Shown here: positions 10,096 through 22,692 of the stretch, piece after piece
Position numbering within the stretch: position 1 is the stretch's first letter
How the letters are laid out: every line of letters starts with the position of its first letter
NCBI GenBank assembly: GCA_018894105.1
Contig: CM032118.1
Location: 31,910,690 to 31,974,689 of the forward strand
DNA: 64,000 nt
Reading direction: 5' to 3'
Origin: Jacaranda mimosifolia
Taxonomy: Eukaryota; Streptophyta; Magnoliopsida; Lamiales; Bignoniaceae
Notes under the pieces: generated by a model
Database searches by the model: none
The model's input: only the letters and a program-made list of their open reading frames with translations
Told to the model about the DNA's origin: nothing
Program-made: the position numbers and the translations under genes

Positions 10096-11114
10096 TTTTA
10101 TATGTCCAATATTATTATCATTACTTTCTAAGATGGTAGGTGTTTATATAATATATATAGTATATATTTATATAAATATATCCGACTAATTAATAGCTTT
10201 TAGTCAAATTATTTCTAAAACATGTATTGGTATCTTCAAAATAGAAAACATAGTCGAAGAACTTCTCTTGTATGTTTTTTATTGGTTGAAGACTATAGAT
10301 AGTTCATGTATTCTTTTGTACATTTTATTAGTTGAAAACAATAAATGGTCCACGTATTTATGTCAAGATTAACTAATGGCACATTAAATCGAGAAAAAAG
10401 AAGAACTTTACTGGAACTCATTTCATAGTATTGCATCTTTTTCAATCATTTAATTTATTTAAGAATTATATTAATCGACAACTAATAAAAATTTAATTGA
10501 AGTAGTAAAAAAATAAATCTCTAGTTTGAGATGAGAGTTTGAGTTCTATTAGATTTGTTGGCTTTGTCAATTCTACATAATGTATTTATGGAATGAAAAC
10601 GAATTGAGATTTACTTATTAATTTTTCTTATATGGTAATTATGGAAAGCAATGATTGTTGATTATATTATTTGTTGAATTATGATAGTAATGAAATATTC
10701 AATCCTTTTTATAATAAACAAGTTAATGAGACCCCAAAAAATAGGGGGGGAAAAAAGGCAGCAATAGTTAAATATATAATATCATTAATAATTATAGTGG
10801 AAACTCATTATTCTAAAAGTTTACTTTTTTTAAGATAGATCTACATTACATATATGTTCATAATTCCAAACTTAAGATGTCCATCAATAAAAGCAGAAAA
10901 ACAATTTCTTTTCAGAAGCATGTTGTATTTATATAAATTTAACGCCCAAAAAACTTGAATTTCTATCAAATGGAGATGGTGAGATTGGGACCAAACTATT
11001 TGTGAATGTCCACAATATTTGTTTATTTATTTAATTTTTAAATGCTATAGTTATATACATTTTTATGCTTTATTGAAATGTAAATTTATTATGATCCAAA
11101 ATAGCTGAGATTTA

Positions 11115-11440
11115 AAACTTTTTAGATAATACAATATTTAATTAAGTTGACATTTACTTTTAATTTAGTAATCTCAACTTACATCTTGAGATGTGTAATA
11201 AAACAATATTATATATATATATATATATATAGAATGGTCTCCTAGATTTAAATATATTATATACCATGGACTTTCTAAACTAATTTTTAGATAATACAAT
11301 ATTTAATTAAGCCGATACATACTTTTAATTGAATAATCTCAACTTACGTCTTGAATTGTGTAATAATAAAATATTACATATAGAATAGTGTCCTAGATTT
11401 AAATATATAATATATCACGGACTTTGTAAACTAATTATAA
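11115..11440. repeat. Tandem duplication of about 165 bp
   Basis: TTTTTAGATAATACAATATT begins both units (near 11118 and 11284). Each continues through an AATCTCAACTTAC phrase, a TAGAATRGTSTCCTAGATTTAAATAT phrase and an ACTTTSTAAACTAAT phrase. Confidence 0.75.
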
Positions 11441-11466
11441 TTTTTGATAATTGCAATATTACAACT

Positions 11467-12205
11467 TAATAAGATAATTCTAAGAAAATGTTAAATAAAT
11501 CATTAGAATGTCCAAGAAACTCCACAGTTGATATGCTTGTCCATCTAATTCAAAAATAAAATAAAAACATATTATAGAAAAATCTAAAAAATTCTTAGTG
11601 GGTTCTAAACCAATGGCCATGTGCTCATGCTAGCACTAACTAACTCAAACAACTCTTTAGTCAAAGACCATATTAGCCAAGCTCTGGGATGGTAATTTAT
11701 GCATGTCTCAAATTTGCCCCATATAAGATCGATTTTGAGATTCTAACATCCAACATAAAAATTATAAAATAACAACTTATATTTTTGATTGTGTTGTGGT
11801 AGGAGTATAACAAATATAGTTAGTATATAAAAAACTACTGTAATAATTTATAAACAATTCATGTTGAATTAATATAAAGAAAAAAATTTTAAATAATTAA
11901 GTAAATGATTGACCTGAACTTGAGAACAAAATTTTATTCTAGAAAGACTACAAAATTAAGTATGTCAAAAGTTAGTAGAGCATATTTAAACAATTCCAAC
12001 TAATTTTATGAAATTACTTTATAAGGTAAAAAAAATAAGAAATTAATCACCAAAAAAAATATCATCTATGCAAAATAAGATCATTCTAAGGAAATGTTAA
12101 AGAAAGCATTAGAATATCCAAGAAAATCCACAATTAATATTCTTGTCCATCTAATTCAAAAATAAAATAAAAGCATATAATAGAAAAATCCATGAAATTC
12201 TTTGT
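11467..12205. repeat. Direct repeat pair of about 125 bp
   Basis: About 11467-11600 and 12082-12205 are collinear, sharing CTTGTCCATCTAATTCAAAA and AAAATAAAA. A third shared segment (about 11885-12060) recurs near 13230-13440 and 13680-14040. The area is a mosaic of one decayed repeat family. Confidence 0.7.
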
Positions 12206-12411
12206 GTAAATTTAGTATCCCAACATAACAGATATAAAATAACAATTCATATTTTTTATGGGATATAATTGGGGATATAATAGGTGGAGCTGATAAATTA
12301 AATATATATATATACGATAATTCATAGATAATTCATGTTTAATTAATATAAAAAAAGCTCATAAAATAATTATGCAAAACTAAATTTGATTGGCCAAATT
12401 TTTTATGGACC

Positions 12412-12760
12412 CAAATCCAATCCTCATTCATGAATGGGTTCTCTATCTCAGACACACACCCGAAACCCTTTTCCAAAGACTCACCTCCATCAAAATCAAC
12501 CATGCAATTTCTCACTATGATCTAAGACATGCATAAAGTTATTGAACACCCTCTCCCCTCTATCAGTACCTTTTACTTTTTGGGAAGCACATATTTGTAT
12601 CTATTTATCTATCTATATATAACACTGTTTAATACTTATTCGTCGAACAAAAAATTCCTACATAATAAACCTTTCTCTCTCTCTAATATGGATGAGGTCC
12701 AAGAAAGTAACAACTCATCCGAGATCACAAGCAAACAATGATCATCCATGTCGGTGCATG
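12412..12760 (+). pseudogene. Gene-start relic: promoter-like leader plus a 17-codon frame
   Basis: A TATA-like ATCTATATATAACAC (about 12609-12623) is followed by a CT-rich leader (CTTTCTCTCTCTCTAATATG). An ATG then opens a short frame, MDEVQESNNSSEITSKQ, ending in TGA at about 12740. This order resembles a plant core promoter with a pyrimidine-rich 5' leader. No protein family is recognised and the frame is too short to judge. It may be the 5' end of a lost gene or chance. Confidence 0.3.
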
Positions 12761-13229
12761 TCACCGAAAAACCAAACTATAGTTTTGGCTTAGTTTGAAA
12801 TATAATATAAATTTAATATTAATTTAGTAAATTAACTGATTTGAAATTTATATTAATAAAAGCAATTATAGCAAGTATCTTTAGCTATAGCACTAAGATA
12901 ATGGAACAATTTTCTGTAAACTGCTCAGCATAAACATGGTTGGGCGAGTACTAAGGGAGAAAAGTTCCTCCCCCCCCCCCGGGTTGTGTTCTGGGTTTGG
13001 GTATCTGACGCAAAGCATCGTCATAAGCCATTAGTCAAGTATGCTTAATAACAGAGGAACTCTAAGCAAACTTATATAATTGCAATGGAAGGTTGAAATG
13101 AGCCTGCAAAAATCTTTGATGGTAAAAGCAATTCAATTTGTGGACACCAATTCTCGGAAGATTTTATAAATAATACCATAAATATATATATCTATATTAT
13201 TTAAGTAAATAGTATAATCCAATTGATTA

Positions 13230-14040
13230 TAAGAAATTAAATAGATGGCTCACATAAGCTCGAGAATAATAATCTATTCTAAAAAGCTTACAAAATTGAA
13301 TATGTTAAAAATTAGTAGAACATATATATATATATATATATTTAATAATAATACAATTCCAACTTAATATATGAAATTACTTTATAAGGTAAAAAAAATT
13401 AAGAAATTAATCACAAAACATTATCTATGTAAATTAATTTCCAACTCAAGAACCACAAAATAACAATTCAATAATATAAATCTGTATACTTTTGATTAAA
13501 TCAAATCTTATATATTATTAAAACTATATTTTTCCATACAAAATAGTATATAACAATAACATAACAATTCAGTATATATATTGAATAATAATACGATTCT
13601 TTACTGATTATAAGAAAATATTTTATAAGATAAAAAAAATTAAGAAATTAATCATAAAAAATATTATCCTGTAAATTTAGTAGATGACTACTCACCCGAA
13701 CTTGAGAATAATCTATTCCAAAAAAACCTACAAAATTAAATATATAAAAAATTAGTAGAACATCTATATATTGAATAATAATACAATTCCAATTAATTAT
13801 AAAAAAATTAAGTAGATGACTCTCCCAAGCTCGAGAACAATAATCTATTCCAAAAAGCCTACAAAATTAAATATGTCAAAAGTTAGTCGAATATATATAT
13901 ATATGTAAAATATATATTGAATAATAATACAATTCCAATTGATTATAAAAAAAAAATATTTTATAATATAAAAAACTTAAGAATTAATCACAAAAAAATT
14001 AAAATAAATTAAAATTTAGTTCCAATGCAACAAACACAAA
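13230..14040. repeat. Degenerate repeat cluster
   Basis: Three to four copies share an AGATGRCTC phrase, GAACTTGAGAATAA-like words, AATCTATTC(C/T)AAAAA, CTACAAAATTAAATATGT and ATACAATTCCAA, separated by variable AT runs. They relate to about 11885-12060. Confidence 0.7.
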
Positions 14041-16189
14041 ATAACTATTCCATAACATAAATCTACATATTTTTTATATTTGCATACTTTTGATTTTTTT
14101 TGGAGGGAGGGGGCGGGGGGGGGGGGGGATAATTCGGAGTCAAGTTTATGTGGAGTCGTGCCATAATTAAATTCCGTGCAGCAAATTCTCTTTCCCCCCT
14201 CCCCCCCTTTTTTTTGATCCAAAGCAAATTTTCTTCCCTTACACATAATAAATGGTGTTCGTTTCTATCTTTCCCTTTTTTTTAGGTAACACAAAATAGA
14301 AAAAACTACTATCCACATTCATAATTTTATATATTAAACTGCACAAAAAAGGAAAAAACTATTACTCATAATATTTTTATATAGTATATAAATAACAGAA
14401 CAGAAACTAACGCATGCCAACATAAAAATAAATAATATTTAACCAAGATCCTAGCATGATGCATACTTGTCTACACTAATTGAAGCTTCTCAATTCTTCT
14501 TTTTTAATCTAAATCTTGCAAAAAGGCATGTTATGTGTGCTGAGACTTTTCCCGACAATATCTTTTGATTTTTTTTCTTCTAGTCCCACCTGTTTTCTTC
14601 AGGTTTGATCCCATCCTTTTGATCTTTCCCCATATAAAATCATCAATCATCTCCATAGATGTACATATAATAAATACAAAAACACACAGTTTATAACAAA
14701 ATTACATATAGCACACACATGAATTCCTATAATGAAATTACATCTTAAATAGCAAGAAGTTGTTTTACTTACCTAAAAAAATTATTCATGAGATGCTTGG
14801 AAGACTTGATAAGAGATACTTGCGATTTGGATGTACTTTTATTAATCAAATTATATTTGGACTCCACCGCTTTATACATGCGTACGCATAGAAGAGTTTT
14901 AACACATCTAAACATTTATGACATTATCTCATCAATGATATGAAAGAGATAATATCAAATTCAATTCATCAACTGAAAACTCAAAAAAGAAATCTGTATA
15001 TAATGAAGATTTTTTTTAATAAATATAATACATCCATATCAGTTAGAGATAAATAAGAATAAATATCTTTAAAAATGAAATAAATGGTATCAAATTTAAT
15101 AACCAACAATTAATGACAGTTTTTGAATTTAATTAAAAAAACTCAAAATTCTAAGAATTTTCCACTTGGCCAAAATTGCACAATTAGAATCAAAATTGAG
15201 TAATTGTGGGTTCCATACTATTGTGCTATATATAATAGTATAGATTATCGGTTAATTGGATAAAAATCCCCAAACCCACATTCCATTTAGAATCCAGTCC
15301 CCACATAAAAAAATTGAGTCTTAACTCCCCATTCTCACTTTTAATTTAGCAATCACTCCCCAGCACCTGTAAAATTACCAAATTGACCTCCACTTGAATA
15401 CAAAACTACCAAGAATGGGCAGTCATCTCTTCTTACTAGAAATCGCGTCCACGCTTCTTACTCATTTCCTTCTTCCTTTTTTTTAAAACCGCCCATCTAT
15501 TCCTGCTTCTCCATTCCCTCCAATTTCTCTATTTGACTGAAGCATCTGTTCACTGTGGACTATCTTCTAAAGACTCTCGCCTAGTGTCTGAAGCATTTCT
15601 GTTTGGGTTTTCATCTTCTTCTCTTCTTCCATCAGTTTTGTTTCATTTCACACGCTTCCCTCATATTGTATAAGATATTTTTTGAATAAAATGCTGGATC
15701 TGTAAGTACATTTGGGATATATTAGTGAAATATACCTGAAACCTGTGTTTATATACGCATTTGAGATGAAAACATACTTGAGTTCGTGTTTTTTGTACTT
15801 GAGGTGGTATTTTGTATACTAAAATCAATAACATTCATAAACCCTAATATTTTATAGTTGAAACCTGATTTAGTCTAATTTGTACTTAAATTTTATGTTT
15901 TAATTGTTATGAATGTTATTTTAAGTTAAACAATAGCTCAGTTTTGTAATGATTGAGTTAGTTCGCAATACGATTAATATAAGGTATGTTGGCAACTCAA
16001 TTTTTAGGGCTTATATTCAAAATATGGTTTCAAATTTGAAAGGTTTACAACATTTTTAGTTGTTTGCTATTCTTCATGAAGAAAAACATAGTATTAATTT
16101 ATTGAGTATTGTCTCTATGTATATCTGGTACAAAAGTATTCTTTTTTAGTATTTTTGTTTACATTTTCAGTATGACAACCTTAAATGTA

Positions 16190-19100
16190 AGTATATATGG
16201 AGATGTTTAAGGAATTTATTTATATGATTTTAGTATTTGCAGCAATGGAATTAGAAGCATACAATCGTTACTCCTCAGGATATTTTTATACTGCAATAAA
16301 GAAGTTGGAACCCAAAATTGGGTCCCGACATAGACATGCCCTTAAACAAACCCCATTTTATATATTTAAAATATGCCATAGTTGAACTATTATAGTTTCA
16401 GTAGAGTGCAAGAAATCATTAGATAATTCAATGTATGAACAACTTCATTTGTCTTTGGTGAAGACGTCGAAATTCCTTTTCGGTGTCGAGAGTTTTGTTT
16501 AGTGTTGTCTCATGTGGGGCAACCTGTCAATGTTGATCTGAAGATGAACTAGGACATTGTTGAACACTTGTTTTCGAAAAAAAATTTGAATGTTAACCAT
16601 GGACAAATATTTAAAAGGTTACAAGAATATGTAGATGGACGTAATAATGAAGATATTGAAGATTTTATTAGGTTGTACATACTTTTTATTTTTAATTGTA
16701 TTTTGTTTCAAATGAGCAACTACTGCACACCTCGTTTTGTCATCCCTTACATTGATGATCTATCTTCTATCGAGTTGTATGCACATGGGAAGGCCGTATA
16801 CAATTTTATAGTTCAAGAATTGAGAAATCATGTAGGAGCTGATACGAAGGAGGTGCAGAGGAAAAAATATTTTGATGGTTATACAGTTGGACTTCTGGTG
16901 AGTGTCTTTGAAGCTTTAAATTGTAAAATTGTTGTCATTTACTGTAAGTACGTATAATTTTTGCTTTATGAATGACAAGGATAGCTGCATGAGCACATTC
17001 CTTCTTTAGGGAAAATAAAATGTTTGTGTGTATGCCCACTATTCTTTCGATGGGATGGCAGCAAAATCCCCAAGAATGTGGTGATGCCGAGAAAGTTTTT
17101 AAGCAAATTAAAAGAGAAAAGGTAAGAGTTTATTATTTATGTTTAGAATGATTCCCTATGAGTTTGACGTTTGAAAGAAATGTGTAAATTCCTATTGTAA
17201 CAGATTGTGGCTATCTATCCCTTTCCTGAGAAGGAGAAACTCATCGCTGCAACGCAGGTAATTATTTAGATGCACATGATTACTACTTGAAGTTTACTTT
17301 GTTATTAAATTAATAGTTTTGTATGCTTCGTATAGGTTCCTATTATATCAAGCAATGATGTTTTAAGTTTGGAAGCTCAGTTGAGGCAAAAAAATGAAGA
17401 AGTGGAACTGCTGGAACACAGAATTAAAATTTTGGAGAGGAAAGTAAATGTAGGCGATGAGGAGAGAATAGCTGAAGAGGAGAAGGAGAATGAAGATGAG
17501 AAAGATTAAAAGGAGGATATTGCTAGTGCTACTAGTGTTCAAGATAGTTATGAGAAACCATGCCTGGAGTTTGTTGTTCTGGATAGTCATAATGGTCATG
17601 ATGGTATTGGTGGTGATGTTGATGCTGATGTTGGGGGGGATAAAGAAAAGGAAGATGATATTCCACACGAATAAAAAAGCAAGAAGAAGTATGATCATAC
17701 CTCTTCTATTGTCCGAGGTGTGAGAACACAAGATGATCGGAAGAAAAAGAGAAAAGATTAAGATTTTATCTCACCACCCCACTCCACACCACCAAAGAGA
17801 ACCAAAGTTGGCGCCTGTAGAGGCCGTTGCAAAGATAGGAAGGCCTCGAAGAAAAATGTTGCACAATTGAGCTGAAGTACAAGTAACACTAATGATGCTG
17901 AAGAAGTAGCTCAACATACTGAAAAGGAGGAGATTGATGTTGAAGAAATCAATTTCAATACTGTTGTGTTTGATGCTTAGTACTTGATTTCTTTGTAAAA
18001 GTACCAAAAGTGTGACCAAAGAGTACTGTAAATTGGTTTTTGAATACTAAAATTACTGAGAAAGAATACTACATCCTATTTTTATTTTAATGTAAATTAT
18101 ATATATCCCATAGGGCGCTATCGTTGTGTATGAGATGTTGCTGGTGAAGGTTTTGGAATTCACCTAAATTTTGATCAAGAAAAGATTATTGATGGTGCAA
18201 TGACATTCATGATAAACAGCAAAGTATTATTGATTTGTTTTTATGTCAACCCAATTTGGAGTAATAATTCCCTTATACTTGTGTGAATAAATATTAAGAA
18301 TTTTAAAGTTTTCTTAACTGATAATATTGACTTCTTGTGTAGTGTTATTGTTCGGGATGGACCTGACCACTTTATAAGAGGAGATTTTTTGTGCGATTTG
18401 TTATTTGGAAAGAATTGAGAGGTGATCTGATTGATTGCTACTTGAAGATACTCGGCAACAACTTTTCCAATGCATCTTCTGGACATGGAATGTGGTGTAT
18501 GTCTACCATTGTTCAGAAAAATAATTTTTAAAGTATTCAGCACATGATAAAACGACTACTAATACCAATACAATTTGTAGACTGCAATATTGAACAAATT
18601 GAAGACGATGAACAAGAAACGTACAGTAAAGCCACAAAAATATCCAATGATTCTTGAGAAAATGAATGTTAGTTCACAAAAGATGCTTGAGCAGCTGAGT
18701 ATGGATGTCCTGACCACATGCCGGTTTGTTATCTTTCCAATTGTGTATAAGTTCCATTGGTTTCTATTGATTTTTGATGTAGCCACAAAGAAGTTTTCAC
18801 AAATGAACTATATTTGGTCCCTTATGTCAAAAGTGACAGCAAGAGTTTAAGTTCCTTGTCTTTTAAAATTATTCATGTAAACAAGTATAGAATATATAAT
18901 AAATGATGTTATTATTACGCTTTGCAAGGTAGGTTTATAGCAAGATACCTAAGGCATTCATTAGGGTATGATATTAGAAAAAGGTACCTCCAATGTGGCT
19001 ACTGTCGCCAACAAGTTGGCGAAGTGGACTGTGGAGTTTATTGTTGTCTTTGGGTTGAATGCTATGCAAAAAACCAAAAAGAGTTTTAGGACTACGCAAA

Positions 19101-19190
19101 CTTATGTTCCATTAATGCATACCAAGCACATATAATTTCCACGATTCTAGGACATGAGCATGGCTTGCAGTATTCTCAGACAAAATCTCA
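16190..19190 (+). pseudogene. Ulp1-like cysteine protease gene of the MULE (KIU type), decayed
   Basis: Exon-like pieces follow each other on the plus strand. An N-terminal helical domain is seen around 16568-16957 (with ELYAHGKAVYNFIVQELRNH). Short pieces around 17050-17120 (with FFRWDGSKIPKN) and 17205-17258 end at splice donors. A coiled-coil and acidic linker spans about 17340-17760. The protease domain follows at about 18590-19090. It retains the catalytic-His neighbourhood KFHWFLLIFD (about 18750) and the catalytic-Cys neighbourhood VDCGVYCC (about 19024-19047). Ulp1 enzymes cleave SUMO from proteins. Here several stops (for example TAA near 17507) and frameshifts make it a pseudogene. 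The context is a transposon-borne copy and not a host SUMO protease. Confidence 0.75.
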
Positions 19191-19419
19191 GTACTAATCT
19201 CTAGTAATGCAGTATTTTTCTTTGTATTCGTAGTATACTTAACCAAACATGAAGTAGTTTTTGTGTGATTGTTGGTATGAGTTGTAGTACGGATGAGAAC
19301 AATGTGGTTAGATATGTTAATACTTTAAAAAAAATTAAAGATGTATGATTGTTGGTATGAGTTGTAGCATGAATGTGAACGATGTGGTTAGATATGTTAC
19401 TACACAAGTGGAGTTCATT

Positions 19420-22400
19420 TTAAAAAAAGGCAAAATATGAGTACAAAATTCCTTACCACAAGTACACAACATGAACAAACTAGGTACATAAACTCTGCTC
19501 CCAAGCACATAAGTGCCCCAATTGGGTACTTTTTTTTTAGATTTTCGGTATCATTCTCAGCACATAAGGGATCGTTCTCTGTTCGACTTAATCTGAGCAT
19601 TTCACGATCATCAAACTACAAAGTATGATCATATAGACTCATTTAGTGATGATATATTTGGTGTTGTAGGAGAGGGATGTCGGAGTGACGCATTTGCCTC
19701 ATGCGTAAGGGCTTCATACTAGTACGAATGATTCCCTATCTTTCCAAACACGTGCTATGACGACCACATATTCGACAAATCAAGCATTTGAAGTTGTGCG
19801 GGTAACTATTGGGTTGTTCCACGTATCGATTGAGGTTAAAATTGGCTTTAAGCAAAGTAAGTACATAACTCCTTACCACAAGCACACAACATAGTTAAAG
19901 TTAGTATATAAACCCCATACTGAAGTACATAAGTGCCCAAACTGGGTATTTTTTTCGGACTTTTAAAATCATTCTGAGCGCATGAGGGATCGTTCTCCGT
20001 TCTACCTAATCTGGGCATTTCACGATCATCAGACCATAAAGTATGATCATATAGACTCATTTGGGGATGATATGTTGGATGGTGTAGGGGGATGTGTTGT
20101 TTTGATGCATTTGCCTCATGCGTAAGGGCTCTATACTAAGAAGAATGACATTACAAAAGGTGGGATATAGGTCTATGTGTTCCCAACCATTCCAACACGT
20201 ACCATCACGACCACATATTTGAAAAATCATGCATTTGAGGATATGGGGTCACCAATGTGTTGTTCCATGCACCGATTAAGGTTAAAATAGGCCTTTAGAA
20301 AAGCAAGTACAGAATCTCTTACCACAAGTACACAATATATACAAAACTTAGTACATAAACCCTGTCCCCAAGTATATATGTGCCAGAACTAGGTATATTT
20401 TTTTTTTCTAGATTTTCAGTATCGTTCTCAGCGCATGAGGGAATGTTCTCCATTTAGCCTAATCTGGGTATTTAATGATCATTATTTAATGATCATCAGA
20501 CCACGAAATATGATCATAAGGACTCATTTGGTGATGATAGGTTTGATGGTGTTGGGGGTGTGTTGTTTTGATGCTTTTATCTCATGTGTAAAGGCTTTAT
20601 ACTAGGAAGAGTGACACCACAAGTGGTGGAATCTGGATCTTTGTGCTCCCAATCATTCCAACACGTACTATCACGACCACATATTCGAAAAATCATGCAT
20701 TTGAAGTTATGAGGTCACCAATGTGTTGTTCCACACGTCGATTGAGGTTAAAATAGGCCTTTGAAAAAGCAAGTATAGACTCATTTACCATAAGTACACA
20801 ACATATGCAAACTTAGTACATAACCTTGTCCCCAAATATATTATGCCGAAACGGGTACTGTTTTCCAAATTTTTATTATCGTTCTTAGCGCATGAGGGAA
20901 CGTTCTCCGTTCGGTCTAATCTGGGCATTTAACGATCATCAGACCATGAAATATGATCATAAAGACTCATTTAGTGATGATAGGTTCGGTGGTGTTGGGG
21001 GTGTGCTGTTTTAATGCATTTACCTCATGCGTAAGGGCTTTATACTAGGAAGAATGACACCACAAGTGGTGGGATGTGGATCTTTGTGTTCCCAACCATT
21101 CCAGCACATATTATCACGACCACATATTCAAAAAATCATGCATTTGAGGTTAGAGGTCACTAATGTGTTGTTCCATATGTCGATTGAGAATAAAATAGGC
21201 CTTTGGAAAAGCAAGTATATAATCCATTCCCACAAGTACACAACATATACAAACTGAGTACATAAACCCAGTCCCCAAGTACATATGTGTCGGAACTTGG
21301 TATTTTTTTTCTAGATTTTCAGTATCATTATGTGCACATATGGTATCGTTCTCCATTCGCTCTAATCGGGCCTTTGCATGTTCATGAGAACACAAAGTAT
21401 TGCACCTAAAACTTATAAGAGGGGTGTCATTGTGATTCATTTGCCTCATGCGTCCATTCTTTATACTAGTACGAACAATTCCCATCCATTCCAACGAGTG
21501 CTATGGGATCACCAATGCGTAGTTCCACATATCGAAGTCATGTTAAAATGGGCTTTAGGCAAATTAAGTACATATCTCCTTACCACAAGTACACAACTTA
21601 GTTAAAGTCAGTACATAAACCCCATTCTGAAGTACATAAGTATCAAAACTAGGTACTATGTTTTGGAGTTTCAGTATCACCCTGAGCGCATAAGGGATCA
21701 TTCTCCACTCGATTTAATTTGGGCGTTGCATGATCATAAGACCATGAAGTATTACACCCAAAACTCGTTTAGTGATGATAGGTTTTGTAGTGTATAAGGG
21801 GTGCCGTTGTGATTCATTTGCCTTATGTGTCAATGCTTCATACTAGTAGGAATGACACCACAAGTGCTAGGATATGGGTCTTAGTGTTCTCTTACCATTC
21901 CAACACATGATTTCACTCATGCGTTGGTCCACAACTTGAATTGAGGTTAAACTCGTTCTTTGGAAAACCAAGTACAGAACCCTTGATTATAAGTACATAA
22001 CCTATGCATTTTCAGTACATAAATGCAGCTCTGAAGTACTCATATGCTTAAACTGGTACTTTTCTTGGGTATCCAATATCATTATTAAGTGAAAATGATA
22101 TTTTTATCTGCATTTAAGGTATCTGACAGATTTGGTATTATATCTAAAAATCGTGATATATTACATTACAACCAATACCAAACATTCTAACAGGTGATTT
22201 CACCCATGCGTCGCTCCACAACTTGAATTAAGGTTAAACTCATTCTTTGGAAAACCAAGTATAGAACCCCTGATTATAAGTACATAACTGATGCAGTTTT
22301 AGTATATAAATCCAGTTCTGAATTACTCAAATGTCTAAACTGGATACTTTTTTCTGGGATATCCAATATCATTGTTAACAGAAAAAATGCAATAAATTAC
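19420..22400. repeat. Eight-copy tandem repeat, unit about 290-465 bp
   Basis: Successive units start near 19430, 19850, 20300, 20765, 21210, 21560, 21965 and 22250. Each opens with AAGTACANAAC, CCACAAGTACACAAC, a TTAGTACATAAAC phrase, a CAAGTACAT phrase and an ACTGGGTAC-like word. Most then carry TTCAGTATCRTTCT, GGGATCGTTCTCC-like, CATGATCAT-like, TTGCCTCATGCGT and CCATTCCAACACGT. The last copies are shortened. The block lies between the converging Ulp1-like and transposase genes. Confidence 0.85.
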
Positions 22401-22692
22401 ACTACATGCAATACTAAACATTCCAACAAAAGGTCAACTAGTATTATTATATAATAGTCCAAATAGACTAGATCTAACATATCCATCAAAAAGCAAAAAT
22501 TCGCAGTTGTCATTAGTCTTTGAGCACCGTGCAATCCTTCTTACATTGATTGTATCCCCTTGATGCACCCTCTTCCTATGGATTAATAATAAATAAAAAA
22601 GATATTAGTTACACAATAATGATAAGAAGGTATATCAAGCATACATATACAACATAATGTTAAACAAATACATTATCAAGGTCGACCTAATC

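Larger units (their letters stand above)
9255..15249. other. AT-rich non-coding stretch with degenerate repeats
   Basis: About 6 kb is strongly AT-rich and has no long open frame. It contains (AT)n runs near 11207-11232 and 13322-13342, a C run near 12968-12980 and a G run near 14112-14129, plus the small relics and repeats listed separately. No complete gene, RNA gene or transposase was recognised here. Confidence 0.7.

Noticed and set aside
16190..19190. Functional host SUMO protease gene
   Set aside because: The frame has several stops and the gene lies between the ends of a MULE, facing its transposase.
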